From Terriglobales bacterium (GTDB taxonomy: Bacteria; Acidobacteriota; Terriglobia; Terriglobales; Acidobacteriaceae), in assembly GCA_035454605.1 (NCBI GenBank), contig DATIGQ010000014.1, positions 1-39,877 on the forward strand: a DNA stretch of 39,877 nt. Direction: 5' to 3'. Under the pieces are notes generated by a model. That model saw only the letters and a list, made by a program, of their open reading frames with translations. It had not been told where the DNA came from and did not search any database. Numbering within the stretch: the stretch's first letter is position 1; each line of letters opens with the position of its first letter. The translations under genes were made by a program, and so were the position numbers. Below, piece after piece: positions 15,445 to 23,312 of this stretch.

Positions 15445-16578
15445 TTGCTCTACTGGCTGCTGTACCAGCAACTGTTCGAGTACTTCTCGCCCTTCCGTCT
15501 TTTCCGCTACCTCACCTTCCGCACCGCTTTTGCCAGCCTCACCGCGCTGGCCATCGGCTTCATCATCGGCCCCGTGGTTATCCGCCGCCTGCGCCAGTTC
15601 CAGATCGGCCAGTACATCCGCGAGGAAGGCCCGCAGGCGCACCAGAAGAAGGCCGGCACGCCCACCATGGGCGGCGTGCTCATCACCATTGCCGTGGTGG
15701 TGCCGACCCTCTTGTGGGCCGACCTGAGCAACAAGTTCATCTGGATCGCCGTCGGCGCCACCCTGGCTTTCGCCGCCATCGGCTTCGCCGACGACTACCT
15801 GAAGGTCGTCCATCACCGCAACCTTGGCCTCACAGGCCGCACCAAGCTGGCTCTCCAGATTCTCATCAGCATCGTCATCGCGGTCGTCCTGGTGCTCATG
15901 CGCGCCCGGGGCGAGTACTCCACCGTGCTGCTGGTCCCATTCTTCAAGAACCTGCGTCCGGACATGGCCATCCCGCCCCTGCTGGCCGAGCCCCACTTGT
16001 GGCCCCTGGCCTTTCTGCCCTTCATCGCCTTCGTTGCGCTGGTCATCGTGGGCTCATCGAATGCGGTCAACCTTACCGACGGGCTCGACGGCTTGGCCAT
16101 CGGCTGCAGCGTGATTGCGGCCGGGGCTCTGGCCGTCCTGACCTACGTGAGCGGTCACGCCGTTTTTGCCAGCTACTTGGAGCTGCAGCGCATCCCGCAG
16201 ATCTCCGAGCTCACCATCTTCTGCGGTGCCATGGTCGGCGCCTGCATCGGATTTCTCTGGTACAACGCCCATCCGGCGGAGATCTTCATGGGCGACGTGG
16301 GTTCGCTCGCCCTGGGTGGCGCCATCGGCACCGTGGCCGTCCTCATCAAGCAGGAGCTGCTGCTGCCCTTCATCGGCGGCATCTTCGTGATTGAGGCGCT
16401 CTCCGTCATCCTGCAGGTCGCCTCCTACAAGACGCGCAAGAAGCGCATCTTCAAGATGGCGCCCCTGCATCATCATTTCGAGCTGCTGGGCTGGTCGGAG
16501 TCCAAGATCATCGTGCGCTTCTGGATCTCCTCGCTGGTGTTTGCACTCTTTGCTCTGACCACGCTGAAGCTGCGCTGA
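15445..16578 (+). CDS. mraY: MraY, phospho-N-acetylmuramoyl-pentapeptide transferase
   Basis: Polytopic membrane enzyme of 377 aa that joins UDP-MurNAc-pentapeptide to undecaprenyl phosphate, making lipid I. Expected motifs are GTPTMGGVLI near 70, FADDYLK near 114-119 (catalytic Asp pair), NLTDGLDGLAIG near 209-220, MGDVGSLALGG, and HHHFELLGW near 342-350 (Mg/uridine site). About 10 membrane segments. The start is TTG, beginning MLYWLLYQQLFEYF, with GAGGGG from the last heptamer repeat unit at 7-nt spacing. The repeat therefore decides the translation signal of this gene. Confidence 0.97.
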   Translation: MLYWLLYQQLFEYFSPFRLFRYLTFRTAFASLTALAIGFIIGPVVIRRLRQFQIGQYIREEGPQAHQKKAGTPTMGGVLITIAVVVPTLLWADLSNKFIWIAVGATLAFAAIGFADDYLKVVHHRNLGLTGRTKLALQILISIVIAVVLVLMRARGEYSTVLLVPFFKNLRPDMAIPPLLAEPHLWPLAFLPFIAFVALVIVGSSNAVNLTDGLDGLAIGCSVIAAGALAVLTYVSGHAVFASYLELQRIPQISELTIFCGAMVGACIGFLWYNAHPAEIFMGDVGSLALGGAIGTVAVLIKQELLLPFIGGIFVIEALSVILQVASYKTRKKRIFKMAPLHHHFELLGWSESKIIVRFWISSLVFALFALTTLKLR

Positions 16579-16611
16579 GATGCGGTCCGGCGTGGCACAA
16601 TGCGTTGTAGC

Positions 16612-16639
16612 CTGGCAACTGGCAACTGGGTACTGGCAA
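16612..16639. repeat. heptanucleotide array in front of murD
   Basis: Four 7-bp units: CTGGCAA, CTGGCAA, CTGGGTA, CTGGCAA. The third is the reverse complement of a rotation of the CCCAGTA unit at 1-102, so the two arrays belong to one family in opposite orientation. The array ends 7 nt before the murD ATG and fills the second half of the 68-bp mraY-murD gap; no Shine-Dalgarno is visible. Confidence 0.88.
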
Positions 16640-16646
16640 CGGATTC

Positions 16647-18062
16647 ATGGAAGTTAAGAACCAACGCATCCTCGTCGTCGGCCTGGGCAAGTCCGGCGTA
16701 GCCTCGGCCTTGTTCCTCAAGGCCCGCGGGGCACGCGTCACCGTCAGCGACGCCAAGACCGAAGAGGAACTGCGCCAGGAAATCCCTTCGCTGCTTGATG
16801 CCGGCATCGCCGTCGAGGCCGGTGGCCACGGCGAGCGCACCTTCCGCGACCAGGACCTCATCGTCGTCAGTCCCGGCGTGCCCGTGGATGTGCCGCAGCT
16901 CGAGCAGGCCCGCGCCCTGGGCGTCCCGGTGATTGGCGAGATCGAGTTGGCCTCGCGCTTCCTCAGTGGCCACATCGTGGCCATCACCGGTTCGAACGGC
17001 AAGACCACCACCACGGCGCTCAGCGGGGAAGTCATTTCCTGGGGCGGCTACGAAACCCTGGTGGGCGGCAACATCGGCACCCCGGCCATCTCCCTGGTCG
17101 CGGACTCCACTTCCGACACCTACGTGGTCCTTGAGGTGTCCAGTTTCCAACTGGAGACCATTCAGAGCTTCCATCCCTTCATTGCCGTGGTCTTAAATGT
17201 TTCACCGGACCACCTCGACCGCCACCGCAGCTTCGAGAACTACGTCGCCGCCAAGGCCCGCATCTTCGAGAACCAGAACGAAAGCGACTTCGCTGTGCTC
17301 AACTTCGACGACCCCACCTGCCGCGATTTAGCGAAGAAGACCCGCGCTCATGTGCGCTGGTTCAGCCGCAAGGGCGAGGTGGAAAGCGGCGCCTGGGCCG
17401 CCGACGGAAAGATCTGGTGGCGCGACGACGACAACGACCGCCAGGAGCTCATGCCGGTCTCCAGCATCCCGCTCAAGGGCGCGCACAATCTGGAGAACGT
17501 GCTGGCGGCTGCCTGCTGCGGGCGCATCGTGGGTGCCGAGCCGCGGCGTGTGGCCAGTGCCGTCTCCGAATTCAAGGCCGTCGAGCACCGCCTGGAGTAC
17601 GTGGCCACGCTCAACGGCGTCGAGTTCTACAACGACTCCAAGGCCACCAACGTGGATGCCACCATCAAGGCGCTAGAGTCCTTTTCCGGCGGCATCCACA
17701 TCATCCTCGGCGGCAAGGACAAGGGCAGCGACTACTCGGTGCTCGCTCCGCTACTGAAGGCGCGGGTGCGCCGCGTGTACACCATCGGCGCCGCCGCGGA
17801 GAAGATCGAGCAGCAGATTGCGGGTGCGGCCGAGGTCCTGCGCGCCGAGACCCTGGAGAACGCCGTGCGGCGTGCTGCCGAAGCTGCTTCACCCGGCGAG
17901 GTCGTGCTGCTGGCTCCGGCCTGCGCCAGCTTCGACCAGTTCCAGAACTACGAACACCGCGGACGGGTCTTCAAGGAAGCGGTGGCCGCGCTCGAGGCGC
18001 GCGCCAAAGGTCCCTCGGCCGCTGCCATCCCGGGTGAGGGAGGAGCCCAGGCGCATGGCTAA
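16647..18062 (+). CDS. murD: MurD, UDP-MurNAc-L-alanine:D-glutamate ligase
   Basis: Cytoplasmic ATP-dependent ligase of 471 aa that adds D-Glu to UDP-MurNAc-L-Ala. N-terminal Rossmann-like domain with ILVVGLGKSGVAS (8-20), P-loop ITGSNGKTTTT (about 113-123), then LNVSPDHLDRH, EHRLEYVATLNGVEFYNDSKATN and the C-terminal GGKDKGSDY, all typical of MurD. The ATG is at 16647; the preceding sequence is the heptamer array and a 7-nt spacer without Shine-Dalgarno. The 3' end overlaps ftsW by 8 nt. Confidence 0.97.
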   Translation: MEVKNQRILVVGLGKSGVASALFLKARGARVTVSDAKTEEELRQEIPSLLDAGIAVEAGGHGERTFRDQDLIVVSPGVPVDVPQLEQARALGVPVIGEIELASRFLSGHIVAITGSNGKTTTTALSGEVISWGGYETLVGGNIGTPAISLVADSTSDTYVVLEVSSFQLETIQSFHPFIAVVLNVSPDHLDRHRSFENYVAAKARIFENQNESDFAVLNFDDPTCRDLAKKTRAHVRWFSRKGEVESGAWAADGKIWWRDDDNDRQELMPVSSIPLKGAHNLENVLAAACCGRIVGAEPRRVASAVSEFKAVEHRLEYVATLNGVEFYNDSKATNVDATIKALESFSGGIHIILGGKDKGSDYSVLAPLLKARVRRVYTIGAAAEKIEQQIAGAAEVLRAETLENAVRRAAEAASPGEVVLLAPACASFDQFQNYEHRGRVFKEAVAALEARAKGPSAAAIPGEGGAQAHG

Positions 18063-19146
18063 ACGCGTCAGCGTCGACAAGACGCTGTTTACCGCGACCC
18101 TGCTCCTGGTCTTCTTTGGCCTCGTCATGGTGTTCAGCGCCTCCGCCGTCATGGCCGCGGAGCGTTTCGGTTCTCCCTACCACTTTCTTTTCCGCCAGAT
18201 GGCCTGGGCCACGGCGGGTCTGGCCGCCATGGTGGCGCTGATGAACCTGGACTACCGCCGCCTGCGCCATCCTGCGGTGGTGTTCTCTTTGCTCGGTGTC
18301 ACCACGCTGCTGCTGGTCGCCGTGTTCTTCCTGGACCGCACCGCCAACACCCATCGCTGGATCCGTCTGGGGGCGTTTTCCTTCCAGCCCTCCGAGCTGG
18401 CCAAACCCGCCCTCATCCTGTTCCTGGCCTGGTTCCTGGAGACCCGCTTGCGTTCCATGGACGACTGGCGCAATACCTTGCTTCCCGCAGCCGTTCCCAT
18501 CCTGCTGTTCGCCGGGCTGATCGTGAAGCAGCCCGACCTAGGCACCGCCATCGTGGTGGTCCTCATTGCGGCCGTCATCCTGTTCCTGGCCGGGTTGCGC
18601 CTGCGCTATTTCGCCATCGCCGCCGCGGCCTCGCTGGTTCCGCTCTACTTCCTGGTGTTCCGCGTCAAGTGGCGCTACGAGCGCATCCTGGCGTTTCTCG
18701 ATCCCTATTCGGACCCGCTGGGCCGTGGGTTCCACGTCATCCAGTCCCTGCTCGCCGTGGGCACCGGCGGAGTGTTCGGCACCGGCCTGATGGAAGGGAA
18801 GCAGAAGCTCTTCTACCTGCCCGAGCCGCACACCGACTTCATCTTCGCCGTGGCTGCCGAGGAGACCGGCCTGGTCGGCGCGCTCATTCTGGTCGCCCTC
18901 TTCACCGTGTTTCTCTATCGCGGCATGCGCTGCGCGAACGCTGCCGGTGAACCCTTCGCTCGCTTGCTCGCCGCCGGCATCACCGCCATGGTCGCCGTGC
19001 AGGCCTTCCTCAATATGAGCGTGGTGTTGGGCCTCATGCCCACCAAGGGTATCCCCCTGCCCCTGGTTTCCTACGGCGGCTCCTCGCTGTTCGTCACCCT
19101 GGCCTCCATCGGCGTGCTGCTGAACATCACGCAGCACACAGACTGA
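18055..19146 (+). CDS. ftsW: FtsW, septal peptidoglycan polymerase (SEDS family)
   Basis: Polytopic membrane glycosyltransferase of 363 aa that polymerises lipid II with FtsI. It starts at ATG 18055 inside the murD end, behind GGGAGGAG. SEDS signatures seen are VMVFSASAVMA near the N-terminus, HRWIRLGAFSFQPSELAKPA, KQPDLGTAIVV, the extracellular-loop HTDFIFAVAAEETG with the catalytic-type Asp in the PxPHTDF region, and PLPLVSYGGSS near the end. About 10 membrane segments. Upstream in-frame starts belong to murD in another frame and are not used. Confidence 0.96.
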   Translation: MAKRVSVDKTLFTATLLLVFFGLVMVFSASAVMAAERFGSPYHFLFRQMAWATAGLAAMVALMNLDYRRLRHPAVVFSLLGVTTLLLVAVFFLDRTANTHRWIRLGAFSFQPSELAKPALILFLAWFLETRLRSMDDWRNTLLPAAVPILLFAGLIVKQPDLGTAIVVVLIAAVILFLAGLRLRYFAIAAAASLVPLYFLVFRVKWRYERILAFLDPYSDPLGRGFHVIQSLLAVGTGGVFGTGLMEGKQKLFYLPEPHTDFIFAVAAEETGLVGALILVALFTVFLYRGMRCANAAGEPFARLLAAGITAMVAVQAFLNMSVVLGLMPTKGIPLPLVSYGGSSLFVTLASIGVLLNITQHTD

Positions 19147-19150
19147 AGCC

Positions 19151-20218
19151 ATGCGTGTCGTCATCGCCGGCGGCGGCACCGGAGGCCACGTCATCCCCGC
19201 CCTGGCCATCGCCCGCGTCCTCAAGGAAGAGCACGGCGCAGAGCTCTTGTTCATCGGCACCGCTCGCGGCATCGAGAACCGCCTGGTTCCCGCAGCCGGT
19301 TTTCAACTGGAACTGACCGAGGTCGGTGCGCTCAAGAACGTCAGCCTGGCGACCCGTTTTTCTACCCTCAGCGCGCTTCCGCGAGCCGTGCTGCGCTCCC
19401 GCCGCCTGCTTCGCGATTTTCAGGCTGAGGTCGTGCTGGGCGTCGGCGGATACGCCTCCGGCCCCGCCATGTTGGCCGCTGTCCTGGCGGGAATTCCCCG
19501 AGTGGCTTTCGAATCCAACGCTGTGCCCGGCTTCGCCAACCGCGCGATTGCGCGATGGCTTACGACTGCGGCTGTGCAATTTCCGGAAACGGTTGGCAGT
19601 TTCCCCAATGCGCAGGTCACGGGCACGCCCGTGCGCCCGGAGTTTTTCAACGTTCCTCCGCGCCAGGGCAACGCCCCGCCCACGCTCCTCATCTTCGGCG
19701 GCAGTCAGGGCGCGGCGTCCCTCAACCGCGCGATGATGGGAGCGGCAGCCTCACTGCAGAAGAGCGTTCCCGGCCTCCGTATCGTGCATCAGACCGGGGA
19801 GCGTGACTTCGAAGCCGTGATGTCCGCCTACGAGCGCGCCGGGGTCAACTCTACCGTCTCCCGGTTCATCGAGCGCATGTCGGAGGCCTTCGCCTCCGCC
19901 GACCTTCTGCTTTGCCGCGCCGGAGCTTCGACCGTAGCCGAAGTCTCCGCCGCTGGACGCCCTGCCATCTTCGTGCCTTTTCCACGCGCCGCCGACGACC
20001 ATCAGCGCCGCAACGCCGAGGCCTTCACCCAGGCCGGTGCCGCCGTTCTGCTGCCCGAATCAGAACTGACGCCCCAGCGCCTGGTGGAGACGGTACGCGA
20101 CCTGCTCGCCGACCGCGCCCGCTTGCGGGATATGTCCGAATCCGCGCGCCACCTCGCCCATCCTGACGCCGCCCGGGCCATTGCGGCGCTGGTTGCCAAG
20201 GCCGCCACGCGCGAGTGA
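19151..20218 (+). CDS. murG: MurG, UDP-GlcNAc transferase making lipid II
   Basis: Peripheral membrane GT28 glycosyltransferase of 355 aa that adds GlcNAc to lipid I. It starts MRVVIAGGGTGGHVIPALA with the N-terminal G-loop, has GVGGYASGPAM and FESNAVPGFANR in the N-domain, and the C-domain carries IFGGSQGAASLN and the UDP-binding CRAGASTVAEVSAAGRPAIFVPFP. It starts 4 nt after ftsW. It is convergent with the cytochrome gene, 24 bp away. Confidence 0.97.
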   Translation: MRVVIAGGGTGGHVIPALAIARVLKEEHGAELLFIGTARGIENRLVPAAGFQLELTEVGALKNVSLATRFSTLSALPRAVLRSRRLLRDFQAEVVLGVGGYASGPAMLAAVLAGIPRVAFESNAVPGFANRAIARWLTTAAVQFPETVGSFPNAQVTGTPVRPEFFNVPPRQGNAPPTLLIFGGSQGAASLNRAMMGAAASLQKSVPGLRIVHQTGERDFEAVMSAYERAGVNSTVSRFIERMSEAFASADLLLCRAGASTVAEVSAAGRPAIFVPFPRAADDHQRRNAEAFTQAGAAVLLPESELTPQRLVETVRDLLADRARLRDMSESARHLAHPDAARAIAALVAKAATRE

Positions 20219-20242
20219 CGTCCCCGGCCGTCCGGCCCCGCC

Positions 20243-21031
20243 TTATTCTTTTCGCAGTTTTTCAAGCTGCTGGCGGAAGAACGGCTTCCAGTCTTCTGGC
20301 GCCAGCTCCAGGCCTCGCTCGAAACTGTGGATGGCTTGATCACGCAGTCCGGCGTGCACCTCGATTCGTCCGCGCGTGAAGTAGATCGAAGCCGATTCGC
20401 CGTTCACTTCCTTCTCCAGGTCCAGGATTCGCAGCGCGGCATCCACCTTCCCACCGGAAGCCAGGCGTTCGCCCAGGGCAGTCAGCATCCCCGTGCTGAA
20501 GTCATAGGCAAAACCGCCGTAGTTGCTCTTTCGCAGCTCTCGATACTGGGTAATGGCTGCGTCAACGCCTTCCTTCTCGATGGTCCTGGCCAGGATGTCT
20601 CCCAGCATTTCCGGTTTGGAAGCCGTGCGGTGGCACGTCATGCACGTCACTTCCACTCGTTCCTGCGGCGCTGACTCCAGCTTTGTGAGTTGCGTCAGAT
20701 AGGTCTGGTTGATGTCCTGGACCATCTGGATCATCAGGCGCGCTTTTTGCTTGGTGATCTTCTCATCGGAAGGGAAGTCGAACTTGGTGAGGTCCGATCC
20801 TTCACCCACATGGCAGTGCTGGCAACGCACGTCGAGGGCGAAAGCGAACCCACGCATCACCTCGCCCAGTTGCGCCCCTTTGGTGCCTTTGGGCAGCACC
20901 TTCAGATTCTTGGGTTCCTCGGGCCAGCGGAAGCCTTGGGCCGAGCAGTTCGCCGTGTTGAACACCAGGGACCCCACCATGGCCAGCCAAACCATCAGGA
21001 CTCGACGTTGGGTCCGGAATGCCGTTTTCAT
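20243..21031 (-). CDS. diheme c-type cytochrome, photosynthetic reaction centre cytochrome subunit-like
   Basis: Secreted electron-transfer protein of 262 aa. The N-terminus looks like a Sec signal peptide (about 11-32). Two heme c motifs are present: CQHCH (70-74) and CMTCH (130-134). The sequence around them (LDVRCQHCHVGEGSD; a downstream helix ARLMIQMVQDINQTYLTQL) resembles the CytC-RC family, which is widespread in non-phototrophic Acidobacteriota. The C-terminal third contains a TPR-like pair (about 190-255). ATG 21031 has GAGGAG at 8 nt. It lies on the minus strand between murG and murC and so interrupts the dcw cluster. The electron partner is unknown. Confidence 0.88.
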   Translation of the reverse strand: MKTAFRTQRRVLMVWLAMVGSLVFNTANCSAQGFRWPEEPKNLKVLPKGTKGAQLGEVMRGFAFALDVRCQHCHVGEGSDLTKFDFPSDEKITKQKARLMIQMVQDINQTYLTQLTKLESAPQERVEVTCMTCHRTASKPEMLGDILARTIEKEGVDAAITQYRELRKSNYGGFAYDFSTGMLTALGERLASGGKVDAALRILDLEKEVNGESASIYFTRGRIEVHAGLRDQAIHSFERGLELAPEDWKPFFRQQLEKLRKE

Positions 21032-21096
21032 TTCTTCGTCTCCTCATTCTCCCTCGACGGCATGAACCCTACAGGTTCGGCGCCGTCCTTGTCCAT
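21028..21096 (-). CDS. candidate 22-aa upstream ORF of the cytochrome gene
   Basis: ATG at 21096 opens MDKDGAEPVGFMPSRENEETKK, whose TGA overlaps the cytochrome ATG (ATGA at 21031-21028). AAAGGAGGTG lies upstream (about 21109-21118), although its spacing of about 14 nt is longer than usual. The ATGA overlap suggests translational coupling. No function can be assigned, and it may be untranslated. Confidence 0.3.
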   Translation of the reverse strand: MDKDGAEPVGFMPSRENEETKK

Positions 21097-21210
21097 CCGG
21101 CTTTTCAGCACCTCCTTTCGGAGACTGTCAAGCTGAGGTTCTGGGTACTTCGGCGCTAACCGAGCCTGTCGCTTTTCCGTGTCTTAAGCTATGGTGTGAT
21201 GAGGATTGAG

Positions 21211-21263
21211 AGCCAAAAGCCAAAAGCCAAGACCAAGCTGGCAGCTAGGAGCTAGCAGCTAAT
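21211..21263. repeat. two heptanucleotide arrays in front of murC
   Basis: First array: AGCCAAA, AGCCAAA, AGCCAAG (211-231). Second array, in another phase: AGCTGGC, AGCTAGG, AGCTAGC, AGCTAAT (236-263). Read in rotated register, the second is CTGGCAG, CTAGGAG, CTAGCAG, close to the CTGGCAA units before murD. The junction of two units forms AGGAG (247-251). The last unit runs into the possible ATT start codon of murC at 21262. Confidence 0.85.
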
Positions 21264-21282
21264 TTTCGCTCGCATCCAACGC

Positions 21283-22677
21283 GTGCATTTCGTCGGCATC
21301 GGAGGCATCGGCATGAGCGGCATCGCCGAAGTGCTGCTCACGCTGGGCTACAAGGTCTCCGGCTCCGACCTCAAACTGTCTCCCCTGACTCAGCGCCTCA
21401 CCACCTTGGGTGCGACCATCCTCGAAGGCCACCGCGCGGAACACGTTCAGGGTGCCGAAGTGGTCGTCACCAGTTCCGCCGTCGCGCCCGACAACCCGGA
21501 AGTGCTGGCGGCACACCAGCACCACATCCCGGTGATCCCCCGTGCGGAAATGCTGGCCGAACTGATGCGCCTGAAGTACGGCATCGCCATCGCCGGCATG
21601 CACGGCAAGACCACCACCACCTCCATGGTTGCCGCGGTTCTGGCCGCGGGTGGCCTGGACCCCACCGTGGTGGTCGGCGGACGCGTGGACGCCATGGGTT
21701 CGAATGCCCGCTTGGGCAAATCCCAGTACTTGGTGGCCGAGGCGGATGAGAGCGATCGCTCCTTCCTGCGACTCTCGCCCATCCTGTCTGTGGTCACCAA
21801 CCTGGATCGCGAGCACATGGACTGCTATCGCGACATGCGTGATGTGCTCCGGGCTTTCCGCGACTTCATCGAGCGTGTGCCCTTCTACGGCATGGCCATC
21901 CTCTGCCGGGACGACCGTCACCTGCGCCGCCTCCTGCCACGGCTCTCCCGGCGCGTGGTCACCTACGGCACCGGTGAAGATGCGGATTTCCGCGTCGCGC
22001 TGGGCCCGGTCGAGCCGGGCACGGTACGTGAGCGGCCCGTCAGCCGGTTCACCGTGCGTTACCGCGGGCAGGACCTGGGCGAATTCCGCGTGCACGTTCC
22101 GGGCGCACACAATGTCTTGAATGCGGCTGCAGCCGTGGCCGTGGGTATCGGCCTGGACGTCACCCCGTCACAGATTCGTGAGGCGCTGGACGGTTTTCGC
22201 GGTGTAGACCGCAGGTTCCAATTGCGCGGCTCGGCCCGCGGCGTCGCGGTGATCGACGACTATGGCCACCATCCCACCGAAATCCTGGCCACGCTGGCGG
22301 CGGCACGTTCCTGTGGCTATCGCCGAATTCATGTGGTCTTTCAGCCCCACCGTTACACCCGCACTCGGCTGCTCCTCGACGAATTTGCCGCTGCTTTCGG
22401 CGCCGCCGATTCACTGTTCATCCTGGATATCTACGCCGCCAGCGAGAACCCCATTCCCGGTGTCACCGGCGAAGCGCTGGCGGGCCGCATCCGCGAGAAG
22501 GGCGGCAGGGAAGCGGTCTATGTTCCCTCGTTCGCCGAGGCTGCGGCTGCGGTCGCGGCGCAGGCGCTCGAAGGCGACATGATTCTCACCTTGGGAGCGG
22601 GTAATATCTCTCACCTCGGTTCCCAAATTCTGGAGCAACTGCAGACTCAAGGGCAGGCGGTCTCCCAGAAACCATAG
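21283..22677 (+). CDS. murC: MurC, UDP-N-acetylmuramate:L-alanine ligase
   Basis: Cytoplasmic ATP-dependent ligase of 464 aa that adds L-Ala to UDP-MurNAc. N-terminal Rossmann motif HFVGIGGIGMSGIAEVLL, P-loop GMHGKTTTTSM (about 104-114), DREHMDCY, and VIDDYGHHPTEI in the C-domain are MurC signatures. The start is uncertain. GTG 21283 gives a minimal N-terminus with no Shine-Dalgarno. The frame is open upstream to a TAG at 21253-21255 and would add IFARIQR, similar to other MurC N-termini; ATT 21262 lies 10 nt after AGGAG made by the heptamer repeat. murC is separated from murG by the cytochrome gene, and no murB follows. Confidence 0.95.
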   Translation: MHFVGIGGIGMSGIAEVLLTLGYKVSGSDLKLSPLTQRLTTLGATILEGHRAEHVQGAEVVVTSSAVAPDNPEVLAAHQHHIPVIPRAEMLAELMRLKYGIAIAGMHGKTTTTSMVAAVLAAGGLDPTVVVGGRVDAMGSNARLGKSQYLVAEADESDRSFLRLSPILSVVTNLDREHMDCYRDMRDVLRAFRDFIERVPFYGMAILCRDDRHLRRLLPRLSRRVVTYGTGEDADFRVALGPVEPGTVRERPVSRFTVRYRGQDLGEFRVHVPGAHNVLNAAAAVAVGIGLDVTPSQIREALDGFRGVDRRFQLRGSARGVAVIDDYGHHPTEILATLAAARSCGYRRIHVVFQPHRYTRTRLLLDEFAAAFGAADSLFILDIYAASENPIPGVTGEALAGRIREKGGREAVYVPSFAEAAAAVAAQALEGDMILTLGAGNISHLGSQILEQLQTQGQAVSQKP

Positions 22678-22772
22678 TCCTGCTGCCGTGGGCTTGAAAA
22701 AATGCCAGTCCACTCCGGACTTGGCTGAGACGATTTCCCGGCTGGAGCGTCTATAGCAGGGAAGCGCAATTC

Positions 22773-23186
22773 GTGGAACCAGGCGCTCACCCGCTGCGTA
22801 ACCAAGCGCAACGGGCTTGCGAGAGAACGGCCGTGCATACCACTACAAGCCGGGTTGTGATTCTCGCCGCAGCATTCGTCGTTTTGTTCACGGTGGCACA
22901 GCCGTTCCTGCCTGCGCCGGCTGCGGAGACTGCGCATGCCCTCGACCCCAGCGCGTCCCTGAATAAGGCGGACGATCCGCGGGTGCTCTACCTGTTTTCC
23001 CAGGTGGAAATGGCGCTGGGTGATGTGGAATCCGCCGTTCGCCTGGCAGATCGGGCTTCCAAGGCCGAACGGAACCGGACCCAGGAAACGCCCCAGCCTG
23101 CCAAGGGCACCACGCCGTGCAATAGCCAGAGTCACAACCTGCGGGCGAGCATTCCCCCGATTCCGCTGGGACTGAGCCTTCTCTAG
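22773..23186 (+). CDS. hypothetical 137-aa membrane-anchored or secreted protein between murC and ftsQ
   Basis: I do not recognise a family. The start GTG 22773 follows AGGGAAG at about 8 nt; an alternative GTG at 22833 (MHTTTSRVV...) would place the hydrophobic segment (VVILAAAFVVLFTVAQPFL) as a classical signal sequence or anchor ending near PAPAAETAHA. A predicted helix DDPRVLYLFSQVEMALGDVESAVRLADRASKAER follows, resembling a single TPR-like pair, then a polar Pro-rich tail. Codon use fits the neighbours. It occupies the place where murB and ddl usually stand in dcw clusters, but resembles neither. Confidence 0.6.
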   Translation: MEPGAHPLRNQAQRACERTAVHTTTSRVVILAAAFVVLFTVAQPFLPAPAAETAHALDPSASLNKADDPRVLYLFSQVEMALGDVESAVRLADRASKAERNRTQETPQPAKGTTPCNSQSHNLRASIPPIPLGLSLL

Positions 23187-23266
23187 TCCGTCCCTGCTAA
23201 GCCCTGCCCCTCCCGACCACTCATGAATTTGGAAATTTCTTTGTACGCAACGAGAGGAAATGCAGT

Positions 23267-23272
23267 TATAGT
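23267..23272 (+). promoter_or_regulatory. possible -10 box upstream of ftsQ
   Basis: TATAGT (5/6) lies 40 bp before the ftsQ ATG. TTGTAC (23241-23246) is 20 bp upstream, longer than the normal spacer, so this is a weak call. Confidence 0.3.
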
Positions 23273-23312
23273 GTGACTGGCGATTCTTCCGCGCGACAAC
23301 TCGACCTAGCGC

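Noticed and set aside
15438-16394. 318-codon frame over mraY
   Set aside because: A shadow of mraY in another frame, very rich in Arg, His and Pro, without domains.
21127-21132. Minus-strand TTGACA as promoter of the cytochrome
   Set aside because: No -10-like hexamer is found at 16-18 bp; the match is probably chance.
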